64,000 nt of DNA from Aquiflexum lacus (GCF_015476655.1 NZ_JABFHF010000012.1:62001-126000), one strand, 5' to 3'. Counted from the stretch's first letter, positions 1 through 8,805 are shown. Numbers and translations: made by a program. The notes: generated by a model not told the origin, from the letters alone.

Positions 1-1279
1 AACCTATGTCAGGGAGATGCAAAAGGTATTTGGTGTTAGCAGGTATGTATTTGTCAATGTGTCTTTTTAGGGCTTCATCAAACCTTTCAAACTTGGTTAA
101 GTTTTTTAGCAAATAAACAATGTCAAAATATACCTCATAGTTGGCATCAGGAAAATTGTCTTTGTAATAGACTTTAATCACGCCTTCCTTTGGCAATCCG
201 CTTTTGTAATGTTGTGCAAATGTCCCAATGCTTTTCGCAAAATATTCAGGACTAACTTTTAAAAGGTGTGGTTCTACTTTTGGTTGAACTGTAAGAAATA
301 CGTCACCACGAATATTTATTGGGCGTGAATGGTCTAAACAAAGAGTGCAAACTGGATTTTCCGGAGTGTTATATGTTTCAAATTCTTCTTCTCCAAGCTG
401 AAAGTCCTTATCCTTAGTCAAGTTGCAAATTATATTAGCACCATGATTGAGGAATTTTTCAGTAGGACCTAAATAATAAATTACCTGTATCTGTTCTTTT
501 TCTGCTCTCTTTTCTTTTAGTAATCTATCAATGATATTACCCGATGTTGATGATGAAATTAAAATCAATGATTCGGAAGGAAAACTGTCTTTACTTGATT
601 CAAATACATCATATGATTCAAAGCTATGAACAATAGGGCAGTCAAAATCCAGTTTAAATCTTCTTCTAAGTTCAAAAACTGAATAGGGTAAAACATTAAT
701 TGATGAAGTGTCGCAATAAATAATGTTTTTGTCTTTTGTCTGTTTCAGGAGTTGCACAGCAAGAAAAAATATTTCTGACTGATTTATCAAAACATTTCCT
801 GTTCGAATAAACTTTGCACAATGTTTATTGCTTGGGAAAACAAAATGATGGTCGGGAGTCGATTCAACCAAACCCCCATTGTTTTTGAAAATTATAGTTG
901 AACCGCTTCTTAGTAGATGTGAAATGAACTTTGATTCGTTTTTTGGTTTTTTGCCTTCAATCAATGTGACATTTCCGTCAGCATCATATTCATGAATCAT
1001 TAGGCATTTGTCAAAATAGTCTGCCGATTTACCTGGAACCCTTTGGAATGTTATCTCTCTGCCTGATTTGAAATATTCTAAGGAGGAAGCATCAAGATAT
1101 TTCGGAACGAGAACCACCAATTTGTCGGTAATACTGTGTTCCTGAAAGAAGTTATTTAGTTCTTGAGCCAACGCATTCTGAGAGCCGATTTTTGTTTGGT
1201 GAACAAACAATACCGTAACTCTCAGTTTTCCTGTTGAAGAAACTACGTCTTCATATTGGTATATAAAGTAGTTTCTCAT
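1..1279 (-). CDS. Unrecognised protein, 3' end beyond the window (third gene of the helicase/GHKL operon)
   Basis: An open frame runs without a stop from an ATG at 1279 down to base 1, so at least 426 residues are present and the C-terminus is missing. The start overlaps the stop of the upstream GHKL gene by four bases (ATGA), which indicates translational coupling. I do not recognise the family. Visible points are an alpha/beta-looking N-terminal half, a segment LILISSSTSGNIIDRLL (about residues 240-255) whose hydrophobic strand plus Ser/Thr/Gly loop resembles the phosphate-binding loop of phosphoribosyltransferase or SIS-type folds, and a single CxxC (VCTLC, about residue 310) followed by a short beta-rich stretch. 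The phosphoribosyltransferase comparison is a guess. The operon position suggests it acts with the nuclease-helicase and the ATPase. Confidence 0.8.
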   Translation of the reverse strand, partial: MRNYFIYQYEDVVSSTGKLRVTVLFVHQTKIGSQNALAQELNNFFQEHSITDKLVVLVPKYLDASSLEYFKSGREITFQRVPGKSADYFDKCLMIHEYDADGNVTLIEGKKPKNESKFISHLLRSGSTIIFKNNGGLVESTPDHHFVFPSNKHCAKFIRTGNVLINQSEIFFLAVQLLKQTKDKNIIYCDTSSINVLPYSVFELRRRFKLDFDCPIVHSFESYDVFESSKDSFPSESLILISSSTSGNIIDRLLKEKRAEKEQIQVIYYLGPTEKFLNHGANIICNLTKDKDFQLGEEEFETYNTPENPVCTLCLDHSRPINIRGDVFLTVQPKVEPHLLKVSPEYFAKSIGTFAQHYKSGLPKEGVIKVYYKDNFPDANYEVYFDIVYLLKNLTKFERFDEALKRHIDKYIPANTKYLLHLPDIG

Positions 1280-2451
1280 GGCTGATTAAATTCTAAGGGA
1301 TAAAAAATAGAAAGTAAAGTCCCTTCGGCTGCTGGATATACAGTAAAATTGTTAGCGCTGTTATTCTGAAAATCATTCAACTGAATTTCACTTGCATTGT
1401 CATGATGATGATAGCGATTGTTTCTCATGTCACGAAAAACATCTGCCCGTCCAGTCTTTATCCTTACAAAGCCTTTCCCGTCTAGTGTTTGCAGAACTCT
1501 GTCAAGTCCAATTCCTTTAATTTCACCTCTGAATCCGTCAGCAGAAGTGTTGTGTCTGCATAAACACTGTTTGATAATTTCTACCTCTTCGGATATGTTT
1601 AAATTGTAGTCGCTTATCTTTTTGTATCGTTTCACAAATCCAGGCCCACTATCCAAAATCGAAATTTCTAACAGATACAAGTCACCTTGTTGATTAACAT
1701 TAAATCCTGAATTGAAATATTGAACAAGACCTGTATAATCCTGAAACTGTTCAATGAATTTTCTAATTGGCTTCTTGTGGAATTTCAATTGCAACGCACG
1801 AATATTTGGATAAAGATTGTAGCCCAGTTCATTCGTCTTTCCGTGTTCGTGTGTATTCGTAAAAAGTTCGTGGATTATTGATATAAAGTCATCATAGTGA
1901 CCTTTTACACCAGTTCTAAACACTCCTTTGTTGAAGTCGCCAACTTTTTTAAAGGCATTGAAAAGGTTAAAGCCAAGTGTGGTTTCATTAACTAGTTCTC
2001 TGAAATTCTTGTAAAGGTGGCGTGAAAGACCTCTGTTTGATTTATCGTGGTCGAAACAATAAATGGGAACGGAAGTTCCTTTTAAGTCGAAAAAATCCAT
2101 GCGATTGAAGTATTCCTTGCTCGGATTCTTTAATTCACCTTTTATGTTTTCTCCATTTGTATTTACAATTTCTTTCTCCCATGCTAATACAATAGATGGA
2201 TAAACAAACTCATTGTTATCCAAATATTCAATCGCTTCTACCGTGTTGTTAACTGGTAGATATAATTTACCTGAACGATTATTTCTTACCCAAGTGGATA
2301 GAAATTGTAAATAGGAAAAGAGTAAACCGAAATCAAGTTTCTCTATTTTCTTAGGCAAATGCAAATCGATCATAGCATCATTTGATAAAGCTAGTTCAGA
2401 ATATAAATTCTGAATTTTAGTAATTGATATGTTGCCTGTTATTTTTATCAT
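1276..2451 (-). CDS. Stand-alone GHKL (Bergerat-fold) ATPase domain protein
   Basis: This 391-residue protein has the ATP-binding motifs of the GHKL superfamily. The N box is HELFTNTHEHG (E195, N199), the G1 box DSGPGF (267-272), the G2 box GIGLDRVL (313-320) and a final GT (377-378). There is no phospho-accepting histidine domain, no membrane segment and no receiver domain, so it is unlikely to be an ordinary sensor kinase. The first 90 residues alternate strands and helices and could be a STAS-like or adaptor domain; this is a weak impression. It begins 15 bases after the helicase stop and overlaps the next gene by four bases, so all three are probably one transcript. GHKL ATPases without kinase parts are known from MutL, Hsp90, topoisomerase and MORC families, several of which occur in phage-defence contexts. 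A defence role here is inference. Confidence 0.85.
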   Translation of the reverse strand: MIKITGNISITKIQNLYSELALSNDAMIDLHLPKKIEKLDFGLLFSYLQFLSTWVRNNRSGKLYLPVNNTVEAIEYLDNNEFVYPSIVLAWEKEIVNTNGENIKGELKNPSKEYFNRMDFFDLKGTSVPIYCFDHDKSNRGLSRHLYKNFRELVNETTLGFNLFNAFKKVGDFNKGVFRTGVKGHYDDFISIIHELFTNTHEHGKTNELGYNLYPNIRALQLKFHKKPIRKFIEQFQDYTGLVQYFNSGFNVNQQGDLYLLEISILDSGPGFVKRYKKISDYNLNISEEVEIIKQCLCRHNTSADGFRGEIKGIGLDRVLQTLDGKGFVRIKTGRADVFRDMRNNRYHHHDNASEIQLNDFQNNSANNFTVYPAAEGTLLSIFYPLEFNQP

Positions 2452-2466
2452 CTGTTATCAATTGGG

Positions 2467-5400
2467 TTAATTGCTCTCATTTGTTAATATATCGTTAGTG
2501 TCAAAGCCAATTTCTTCAAGTTTTCTCTTTCTTTCTGTGCTTGTTCCATTTTTCTTTATTCTAAAAAGCCAATTATATAGTCCTCCAAACTCTTTATCGC
2601 TTTGCTTAACATCAAAGTGACCGTATTTTTGATAGAAATCTTTTAACATTTGAAGTTTAGTGTTCCACTCGTGTTCTTTGACATTCCAAATTACGCCTAG
2701 CTCTTCAAGTAAGTCTTTTCTGTGGTCAAGTAATTTGCCTCTAGAATAATTTACTCTTTGGTCATTTAACCATCTACCAAGTTTCTTATATACCTTGTCT
2801 ACCTGTGAAACATTACAGTGTCCAAATTTCTCTTTATACAATTCTAGCTGTTGAAAATTTAAAAACCATTGTTCGTCATCAGGTGAACCGCCTTTAGTTT
2901 CAGGTTCCCAATCAAAATTTATTTCATCTAGCAATTGAACTTGGTCATTTGTTAGTGAGTCTTTTTTTCTCTTTACTCGTTGCTGAATATTCCAATTCGC
3001 CAGAGGTTTATTGTCATTCCTGGAAACAAAGCAGCTACCAGATTCATTAAATACCTTTGTTAATTCGGTATATTTCTCCATCCAAGCATCAATGAAATTT
3101 ACTTTTCGTTCAACTTCCCATTCAAAGCCTAAAAATTCAAGTTTCTTTATTTGCTCTGGAGGTAGATTACCTTTCCTATAAATATATCTTTGTCGGCTAA
3201 CAAAATTTGCAAGAGTTTTATCTTCGTAACTTCTTGGTACATTGCAGTGTCCTATAGTCATTTTATAATCTAACAACTTCATATAGTTCATTTCCCAAGA
3301 TTGAATATTATTGGCAGGTTTTTTGATTTTTTCTTCTTTTAATTTCCTTTCTCTTCCCTGTCCATAATATTTGGTTTCAAATGAGTAACCAATCCTCTCA
3401 AAGGCACTTAATTGCTCCAACGATAACTTACCCTTATTTTTCAAAATCCTTTGGTATCTCAACCATTGAAGAAGGTCTGCGTTTTCTGTGTCATTTCCTT
3501 TTATATGAAAAGTTTTGTTCTCTAAAAAGTAGCTTTCTAATTGGAGCAACCTTGTTTCCCAATCTTCATAGTTCGAGTCTTCACTTAATGGCTTTCTACC
3601 TCTGAAATCTAGTTCAAATGAATACCCAATATCAGATAGCTTTTGAATTTTTTCTATATCCAGTTTATCCTCTTTGTAAAGCAGTCTTTGATACCTTACC
3701 CAACTTGCAAGTGGCTGTAAAGAATTATCATCACTGGGGATTCTAAATGTTCCATTTGTTTCATAATAATTTTTCAGTTCTTCAAATTTGATGTCCCAAC
3801 TTGGTAGCTTATCAGAATTCGTTTCTGCCTCAGATTCCCGTTTTATTGAGTTTAAAGTCTTACCACGAAAATTCTCATTGAAAGGGAATTTAATTTCACT
3901 TAATAATTTGGTTTTGGTATCTCCAAGTAGTGCTTTTCTGAATTGACTTTTTTGATACCTAACCCAACTCGCCAAGGTTTTTAATTCACTGTCTTGTTGA
4001 GGAATTAGAAAAGTATCATTTTCGATAAAATATTTTTTTAATTCTTCATACCTGTTAAGCCAATTTTCATCTGGTTCGTTATTGGTTGATACTCCTCTTC
4101 TACCTTTTTTGCCACGGTAACTAATGTCAAATGAGTAGCCGATTGCCTTTAATTTATCTATTCTATTCTTTGGTAACAGACCTTGCTTGTATAGAGATTT
4201 TTGGTAACGAAGCCAATTTAATGTCGTACCAAACTCCTTGTCATTTGAAGCAATGTAAAAGCTACCCGTATCATCATTTAGTTTCTGTAGGCGAAGTAGA
4301 TTTTCATCCCAAGAAACACTTTCTTCATTAGAGAAATATTCCTCTAAGGAGAAGTTAATCTCTTTAAAAAAATCTAATTGCTCGCTATTAAGTTTGTTCT
4401 TTAATTGCTTTGAGCGTTGATGTCTTAACCAATTTACAAGTGTTTTATACTTATTGCTGTCTTTGGGAATATTGTAATTTCCGTTTTCTTCAAAAAATTC
4501 ATTAAGTTGTTCAATCCTTTCAGTCCAAGTAAGCAATACCTTGTCTTCTGCTGCTCTTAGTGTAAAATCAAAGTTTATCGATTTTAATTTGGCTAATCTT
4601 TCTTTTGATAGGTTTTTTGGATTCTTTTTAATTCTATAGCACCAATAGTACAGTGACATATCTTCCGCTTGACCTACATTTGAATTTCCATTTAATTGGA
4701 AATATGTTTGGAGTTCCTTAAATCTTGTGTTCCAGTCACCTCTACCAACTTTCCAAACAAATCCAATATCATTTAATCTTTGTAAATGTGCCGAGCGAAT
4801 TCTGCCTTTTTTAGGTGCTACCAAATCACCTTTATTATCTAATTCTCCCGCATTGTAAACAACTCTTAGTTTGTTAACCCACCTTCCTAATGCCTTATAT
4901 TTATCTTCTCCTTGTGTTGGAACTCTTAAATGACCATTTTCTTTATTGAAATTTATTAGTTCAGCGAAGTATTCTTCGAACTTGTTTTTTGGGTCCCATT
5001 CAAAATTAAGTTTTTCCAATAAGTCAATTTGACAATCAGAAAGTTTGCCATTGTCAAATTTTACTCTCTGTGATACAACCCAAGTACCTAGAGATTTATT
5101 TTCCTCATATCTGGCTGGTACATTCGAGTTTCCATTTTGATTGAAATATTCTTCAAGTTTGACATACCCTTGTTTCCAGATTTCATCTAGGTCTGTTATT
5201 TCTCTTCTGTTTTCACCTTTCCAATCAAATCCAATTTCTTCAAGTTTTTTCTTTTTATCAGGTTTTATATTGCCATTATGGTATTGTCTTCTTTGCTCTA
5301 GAATCCAATTTCCTAATTGTTTAAGACCTTCCTCTCTTCTCGAAACATTAGTGTGTCCATTGACTTTTTTGTAATCTAAAAGTTGCTTAAACATCACATC

Positions 5401-7416
5401 CCAAAAAACCCTTGTTTTTTCAATGATTTCATCAAAAAGGACATCCTTTACTTTTTTCTCAAGTCCTTCAAGTTTTACAATCTTTTCAGTTTCGTCATCC
5501 GAGAAGTCAATTTGTATTTTGGAATTAGATTTCTTCCCTTTTTTAAAGGCAATATCATTAATCTCTGCCTGTAATCTTTCGTCTTGGTCACAGAGTGAGC
5601 GTATTACTTGTATAAGATGGTCAAAAATTGGCTTCTTTTTAATTTCCTTTTCTACATCTTCATCAATGTGATGAAAGATTGGCACTACAATAAAGCCTAG
5701 CTCCTTATTTTTGGCTTTATTAGTTCTTAGTGCTCTACCCGAAGCTTGAACAATGTCGATTTTTGAAGTTTTTGGGTCGCAGAAATAAATCAAATCAATT
5801 GTAGGTACGTCAACGCCTTCTGTTAAACAACGAGCATTGGTCACTAGACCAATTTCACTATTTTTAAAATCTCTAAGAACTCTTGCTCGGTAAGTTGTAG
5901 TTTGTTTTCCGTTTACACTTTCCGAAAATATAGTTTCAAAAAATTGCTTGTGTCTTATAGCAAAGTCTTGTGCAAATTTCACTTTGGAATGAAAAGAAAT
6001 AGCGTGGAACGCTTTGTATTTATTCATTACCAAGTCAAGAGCAAAATTGTGAGCTAACTCATCTATTGATATTTCTCCTATGAAATTCCGCTCCTCAATG
6101 AATTTTTTAATTTGCTTGTCAGTTACACCGATTCCTATGATTTTATAATCAACCAAAATACCTTCGTCTATTGCTTGACCAAAGCTCATTCTGAAAGCCT
6201 CCAATCCATAAACATCAGGATTGCTCATATCGCACAAAAGTTCATAATCTTCTCCCAGTCTTGTCTTTAGTTTTGTTGAAACTACTTTGGGAGTAGCGGT
6301 CATATAGAGCCTTTTCTTTGCAGGAATATTAACGTTGTAGTGAACTAATGTGAATGTGTTTTTATTTTTACTCCCTGCTGTTCTGTGTGCTTCGTCACAA
6401 ATTACCAAGTCGATTTGAAAATCATTTACAAGTCTGCAAGCATCAGAAATAACGCCAATTGATTGGTAAGTAGAATAAATTACCTTGTTGCCACTTTTCA
6501 TTAAAAATGCCTTCACATCAAGTGGGGCAGTTGTAACAGGGCCACCAATTTCATAGGTGTGAACATTTACAGCATCTTGTTGGTCTTTATCAATGTCTTT
6601 TTCGGAGCAGACACAGATGTATTTGAAATGGTCATTTTTGTGTCTTGACCAATCATTTTTAATTTGCTTTAATAATGCCAATGAAGGCACTAAAACTAAA
6701 GTTGTTTCGGGATTGATTTCTTCCTTAATCCACAATGATGTCAAAGACTTACCTGCTCCACAAGGTAAAATGAGTTGTCCTCTTTCGTTCGTTCTAAAGT
6801 GTTCAAGAACCTTTGTAATTGCTATTTCTTGGTGTGGCTGTGGAAAGTACTTCTCTAACTCTTTTGGTTGATTTCCTTTGGCTAAAAGAAAAATGTTTTC
6901 AAAAATATCTTCTTCAATAGAAATTAACTCATCAAATGCAATCAGTTCAAATTTTTGTTCAAAGCTTTTTGCTACTTGGGTAATGTCAGAAACATTTGTG
7001 AAAACTATAACCTTATCGCAGTTTGTGCCTAATGCAAATACATTGGCAATTTTATCTCCTGACCAACTTAGGCTTTTGGTTTCATCATTTTTAAATTTAC
7101 ACTGTACAGCATAAAATCTCTTTTCATAGTCTTGCAGTAGTATATCAATTCCGTGGTCTACAGATGGTAGTCGTAATTGTTGTTTAATTTCTAAAGGAAC
7201 ATCATCATAAAACCAAACATTTTCATAGAGTTCTGTCTTTTTCGGTTCTGTTTGGAAATAATACTTTGCAAATACTTCAAATACTTTTCCAGCGAGAGTT
7301 TTCTTGGTTGTCGTCTCAGTCTGCGAAGTGTTGAACTGTTCTAATTTAGGTTTCAGGTCAGACCAATTGTCAACTCCGTTTAAAAGTTCTAAAAGTATTT
7401 GATTCTCTTTCTGCAT
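2467..7416 (-). CDS. Giant nuclease-helicase: PD-(D/E)xK domain, SF2 helicase, 13 helicase-associated (HA) repeats
   Basis: The 1649-residue product has three parts. Residues 40-180 look like a restriction-endonuclease (Mrr-like) fold with the core HGID (D91) and VQCK (Q105, K107). Residues 190-600 are a superfamily 2 helicase with Walker A CGAGKS (219-224), Walker B DEAH (341-344), motif III TATP (373-376) and motif VI QASGRALR (557-564). From about residue 671 to the end are 13 consecutive copies of a roughly 75-residue helicase-associated domain, each starting with a W/F, containing a GxxxV/I core and a xWxxxQR segment, and ending in an IGFxW/F motif. Nuclease-DEAH fusions with a few HA domains are known in Bacteroidota and plasmid or phage-related islands; thirteen is unusually many. 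It is the first gene of a minus-strand operon. Restriction or anti-mobile-element activity is likely but inferred. Confidence 0.92.
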   Translation of the reverse strand: MQKENQILLELLNGVDNWSDLKPKLEQFNTSQTETTTKKTLAGKVFEVFAKYYFQTEPKKTELYENVWFYDDVPLEIKQQLRLPSVDHGIDILLQDYEKRFYAVQCKFKNDETKSLSWSGDKIANVFALGTNCDKVIVFTNVSDITQVAKSFEQKFELIAFDELISIEEDIFENIFLLAKGNQPKELEKYFPQPHQEIAITKVLEHFRTNERGQLILPCGAGKSLTSLWIKEEINPETTLVLVPSLALLKQIKNDWSRHKNDHFKYICVCSEKDIDKDQQDAVNVHTYEIGGPVTTAPLDVKAFLMKSGNKVIYSTYQSIGVISDACRLVNDFQIDLVICDEAHRTAGSKNKNTFTLVHYNVNIPAKKRLYMTATPKVVSTKLKTRLGEDYELLCDMSNPDVYGLEAFRMSFGQAIDEGILVDYKIIGIGVTDKQIKKFIEERNFIGEISIDELAHNFALDLVMNKYKAFHAISFHSKVKFAQDFAIRHKQFFETIFSESVNGKQTTTYRARVLRDFKNSEIGLVTNARCLTEGVDVPTIDLIYFCDPKTSKIDIVQASGRALRTNKAKNKELGFIVVPIFHHIDEDVEKEIKKKPIFDHLIQVIRSLCDQDERLQAEINDIAFKKGKKSNSKIQIDFSDDETEKIVKLEGLEKKVKDVLFDEIIEKTRVFWDVMFKQLLDYKKVNGHTNVSRREEGLKQLGNWILEQRRQYHNGNIKPDKKKKLEEIGFDWKGENRREITDLDEIWKQGYVKLEEYFNQNGNSNVPARYEENKSLGTWVVSQRVKFDNGKLSDCQIDLLEKLNFEWDPKNKFEEYFAELINFNKENGHLRVPTQGEDKYKALGRWVNKLRVVYNAGELDNKGDLVAPKKGRIRSAHLQRLNDIGFVWKVGRGDWNTRFKELQTYFQLNGNSNVGQAEDMSLYYWCYRIKKNPKNLSKERLAKLKSINFDFTLRAAEDKVLLTWTERIEQLNEFFEENGNYNIPKDSNKYKTLVNWLRHQRSKQLKNKLNSEQLDFFKEINFSLEEYFSNEESVSWDENLLRLQKLNDDTGSFYIASNDKEFGTTLNWLRYQKSLYKQGLLPKNRIDKLKAIGYSFDISYRGKKGRRGVSTNNEPDENWLNRYEELKKYFIENDTFLIPQQDSELKTLASWVRYQKSQFRKALLGDTKTKLLSEIKFPFNENFRGKTLNSIKRESEAETNSDKLPSWDIKFEELKNYYETNGTFRIPSDDNSLQPLASWVRYQRLLYKEDKLDIEKIQKLSDIGYSFELDFRGRKPLSEDSNYEDWETRLLQLESYFLENKTFHIKGNDTENADLLQWLRYQRILKNKGKLSLEQLSAFERIGYSFETKYYGQGRERKLKEEKIKKPANNIQSWEMNYMKLLDYKMTIGHCNVPRSYEDKTLANFVSRQRYIYRKGNLPPEQIKKLEFLGFEWEVERKVNFIDAWMEKYTELTKVFNESGSCFVSRNDNKPLANWNIQQRVKRKKDSLTNDQVQLLDEINFDWEPETKGGSPDDEQWFLNFQQLELYKEKFGHCNVSQVDKVYKKLGRWLNDQRVNYSRGKLLDHRKDLLEELGVIWNVKEHEWNTKLQMLKDFYQKYGHFDVKQSDKEFGGLYNWLFRIKKNGTSTERKRKLEEIGFDTNDILTNESN
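2470..5406 (-). repeat. Region encoding 13 tandem HA domains
   Basis: In the helicase gene the last 979 codons are a tandem array of 13 HA units averaging 75 residues. Outer units (1-3, 10-13) keep a GHxNV-type core, whereas the central units (6-9) share a TFxI core, a GYSFE/D end and basic linkers with RG or KGRR. This suggests two subfamilies and internal duplication. The array is diverged enough that no long identical DNA stretch is obvious by eye. Confidence 0.8.
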
Positions 7417-7441
7417 TATTTGGTTGTCGGGCGTTGGAAAA

Positions 7442-7504
7442 ATTCAGGCTCTTTTGCTTGCGAAGCGGTCGCCTGTGTGTCGGGGCAAGCAAATGTGCCT
7501 GAAT
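7442..7504. repeat. Imperfect 20-bp inverted repeat (attC-like hairpin candidate)
   Basis: Arms 7442-7461 and 7485-7504 match at 18 of 20 positions when one is reverse-complemented, with a 23-base loop. GTT-starting segments (7423, 7433) and a GATAAC segment (7568-7573) lie outside. The arrangement resembles folded integron recombination sites, but the flanking heptamers do not fit the classical GTTRRRY/RYYYAAC pair, so the attC reading is tentative. An element with this kind of hairpin just upstream of an accessory operon could also be a repeat family or a regulatory RNA structure. Confidence 0.55.
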
Positions 7505-7620
7505 GTGCGGTTGGCTTTTTAATTCTGTCGTTCATTTTTTCACTGTTGCTGTCTTTTTACACTGAGCGATAACGATTTTCTTTCCCCAATAATAGAGTAA
7601 AGCACACCATTCCGTCATGC

Positions 7621-7640
7621 TTTCCACAATATTGTGGAAA
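7621..7640. repeat. 20-bp perfect palindrome
   Basis: The sequence TTTCCACAATATTGTGGAAA equals its own reverse complement over all 20 bases; the symmetry stops at 7620/7641. It has no spacer and no T tract, so it fits a dimeric protein binding site or recombinase site better than a terminator. It lies about 205 bp upstream of the helicase start. Confidence 0.7.
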
Positions 7641-7753
7641 TATCTTCAATTTCAAACTTACCTTATTCCTACCAAACAAAAAATCCCTTGTTCAGGGTAT
7701 TTTTACCAAAAACCAGAAGTATTTCTTCGGAAATAAAACTTTTAACCTAGGCA

Positions 7754-7823
7754 TTTGACAATGAAAATTTTCAGGTACAGACGAAAATTTCCCTTCGTTT
7801 GACAAAATTTTCAGGTATGGACG
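7754..7823. repeat. Direct repeat, units at 7764-7783 and 7804-7823
   Basis: Two 20-base units of form AAAATTTTCAGGTAYRGACGA (first 20 positions) lie exactly 40 bp apart and differ at two positions. Each is preceded by TTTGACA. The spacing is near four helical turns, so the copies would face the same side of DNA. They could be recombinase arm sites, a repressor binding array or a duplicated target. Confidence 0.6.
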
Positions 7824-7914
7824 ACAAATCCACAATTTTAGCCAAGTATGGTTTTTAAGATAGCAATGCAATGCAAATATCTTTTGACAGACAAGCTAAC
7901 TGTCCGCTTACAGA

Positions 7915-8805
7915 TCAGTTTGACCCAACTTCGAAAGGCTCATAAGACATCCAATCCACCTCCAATTCATAGGGATGCTGTGGTTTTTCGATAGAAAGGG
8001 GATTGGTTTCCACTGACCAATCTTTGGTATGCCAAAAGTTCATCCGGTAACGGGTCCGGTGTTGGGGTATTCCCTTAGTAGTTCCCTGATAATCCCACAA
8101 GACTATTCTTTCACCACTTGTAGGATGAAGCATCCACCACTGTATGCGGTCAGAATACCAATCAAAACCATAGGTATAAAATGCTGCCGAAGCATCAAAG
8201 TCTGGAATAGCTTCAATCGTTTTCGGCTGATTCTGCATGTCGGTCAAATGCGTTCTTTCGCCGCCGTGCCCTTCTCTGTAGCTGGTTCCATAAATAATTC
8301 CTTCAGCCATATTGATGGTCCTGCCAACTCTTCTCAGTTCACCTCGGTGGCCGGTCCAAGTGCCGACATAAATCACAGTCGGATCGGCAAGGAGCCATTC
8401 AAAATCAACCTCACTCAGTCCGGGAATGCTGTCGACATGATAGGTGAAATAACCTACTACCGCGCCCACATTGGGCTGAACATCTCTTGTATCCGGAACT
8501 TTCAGCCGTGCAGCATAAGTGCCAAAATGGGTAAAGCTTTTGGAGATAATCTCCGGTCCCCTACCCGCCCCTGCACTGTCCAAGGGATCTATCTTGAAGG
8601 AAAGCACTTTAGTATCTGGCTCTATCGAAGAATTCACACCCATTTTGTATTTAAAATCAGATTTGTTTCCGGTAGAGCCATACCTGAAATATTGAGAGGT
8701 AGCGTCAGAAAAATCCTCTACAAATGATTTATGAAAATCCTGGGTTTGGGAAATGGAAATGAAATGAATCAAAAATAAAAGGACTGATAGTATTGGAAGC
8801 TTCAT
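7915..8805 (-). CDS. Secreted GH16-type glycoside hydrolase (laminarinase/agarase superfamily)
   Basis: The protein has 296 residues with a signal peptide (about residues 1-20, ending SISQTQ). A single GH16-like jelly-roll domain follows. The catalytic signature is SEVDFEWL, giving E132, D134 and E136 as nucleophile, assisting acid and acid/base. A later segment YGFDWYSDRIQWW is the strand in GH16 enzymes that forms the cleft wall. The family retains configuration while cutting beta-glucans or galactans; the substrate cannot be read from sequence. It is monocistronic, with long non-coding flanks, and is not in a SusCD locus. No type IX C-terminal sorting domain is seen, so it is probably periplasmic or released by another route. 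Confidence 0.85.
   Translation of the reverse strand: MKLPILSVLLFLIHFISISQTQDFHKSFVEDFSDATSQYFRYGSTGNKSDFKYKMGVNSSIEPDTKVLSFKIDPLDSAGAGRGPEIISKSFTHFGTYAARLKVPDTRDVQPNVGAVVGYFTYHVDSIPGLSEVDFEWLLADPTVIYVGTWTGHRGELRRVGRTINMAEGIIYGTSYREGHGGERTHLTDMQNQPKTIEAIPDFDASAAFYTYGFDWYSDRIQWWMLHPTSGERIVLWDYQGTTKGIPQHRTRYRMNFWHTKDWSVETNPLSIEKPQHPYELEVDWMSYEPFEVGSN

Larger units (their letters stand above)
7417..7914. other. 498-bp non-coding region upstream of the helicase operon with several symmetric elements
   Basis: No credible gene is seen. The stretch holds an imperfect inverted repeat (7442-7504), a 20-bp palindrome (7621-7640) and a direct repeat (7754-7823), described separately. It should also contain the promoter of the operon, but I could not assign one with confidence. 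The elements lie between an accessory-type operon and a more ordinary gene, as expected of an insertion border. Confidence 0.6.

Noticed and set aside
1-7416. Classical type I or type III restriction-modification operon
   Set aside because: No methyltransferase or specificity subunit motifs occur in the three genes, and GHKL is not part of those systems.
8029-8727. 232-codon plus-strand frame
   Set aside because: It lies wholly antisense to the GH16 gene, has no recognisable domain, and the GH16 protein has a signal peptide and a catalytic signature on the other strand.
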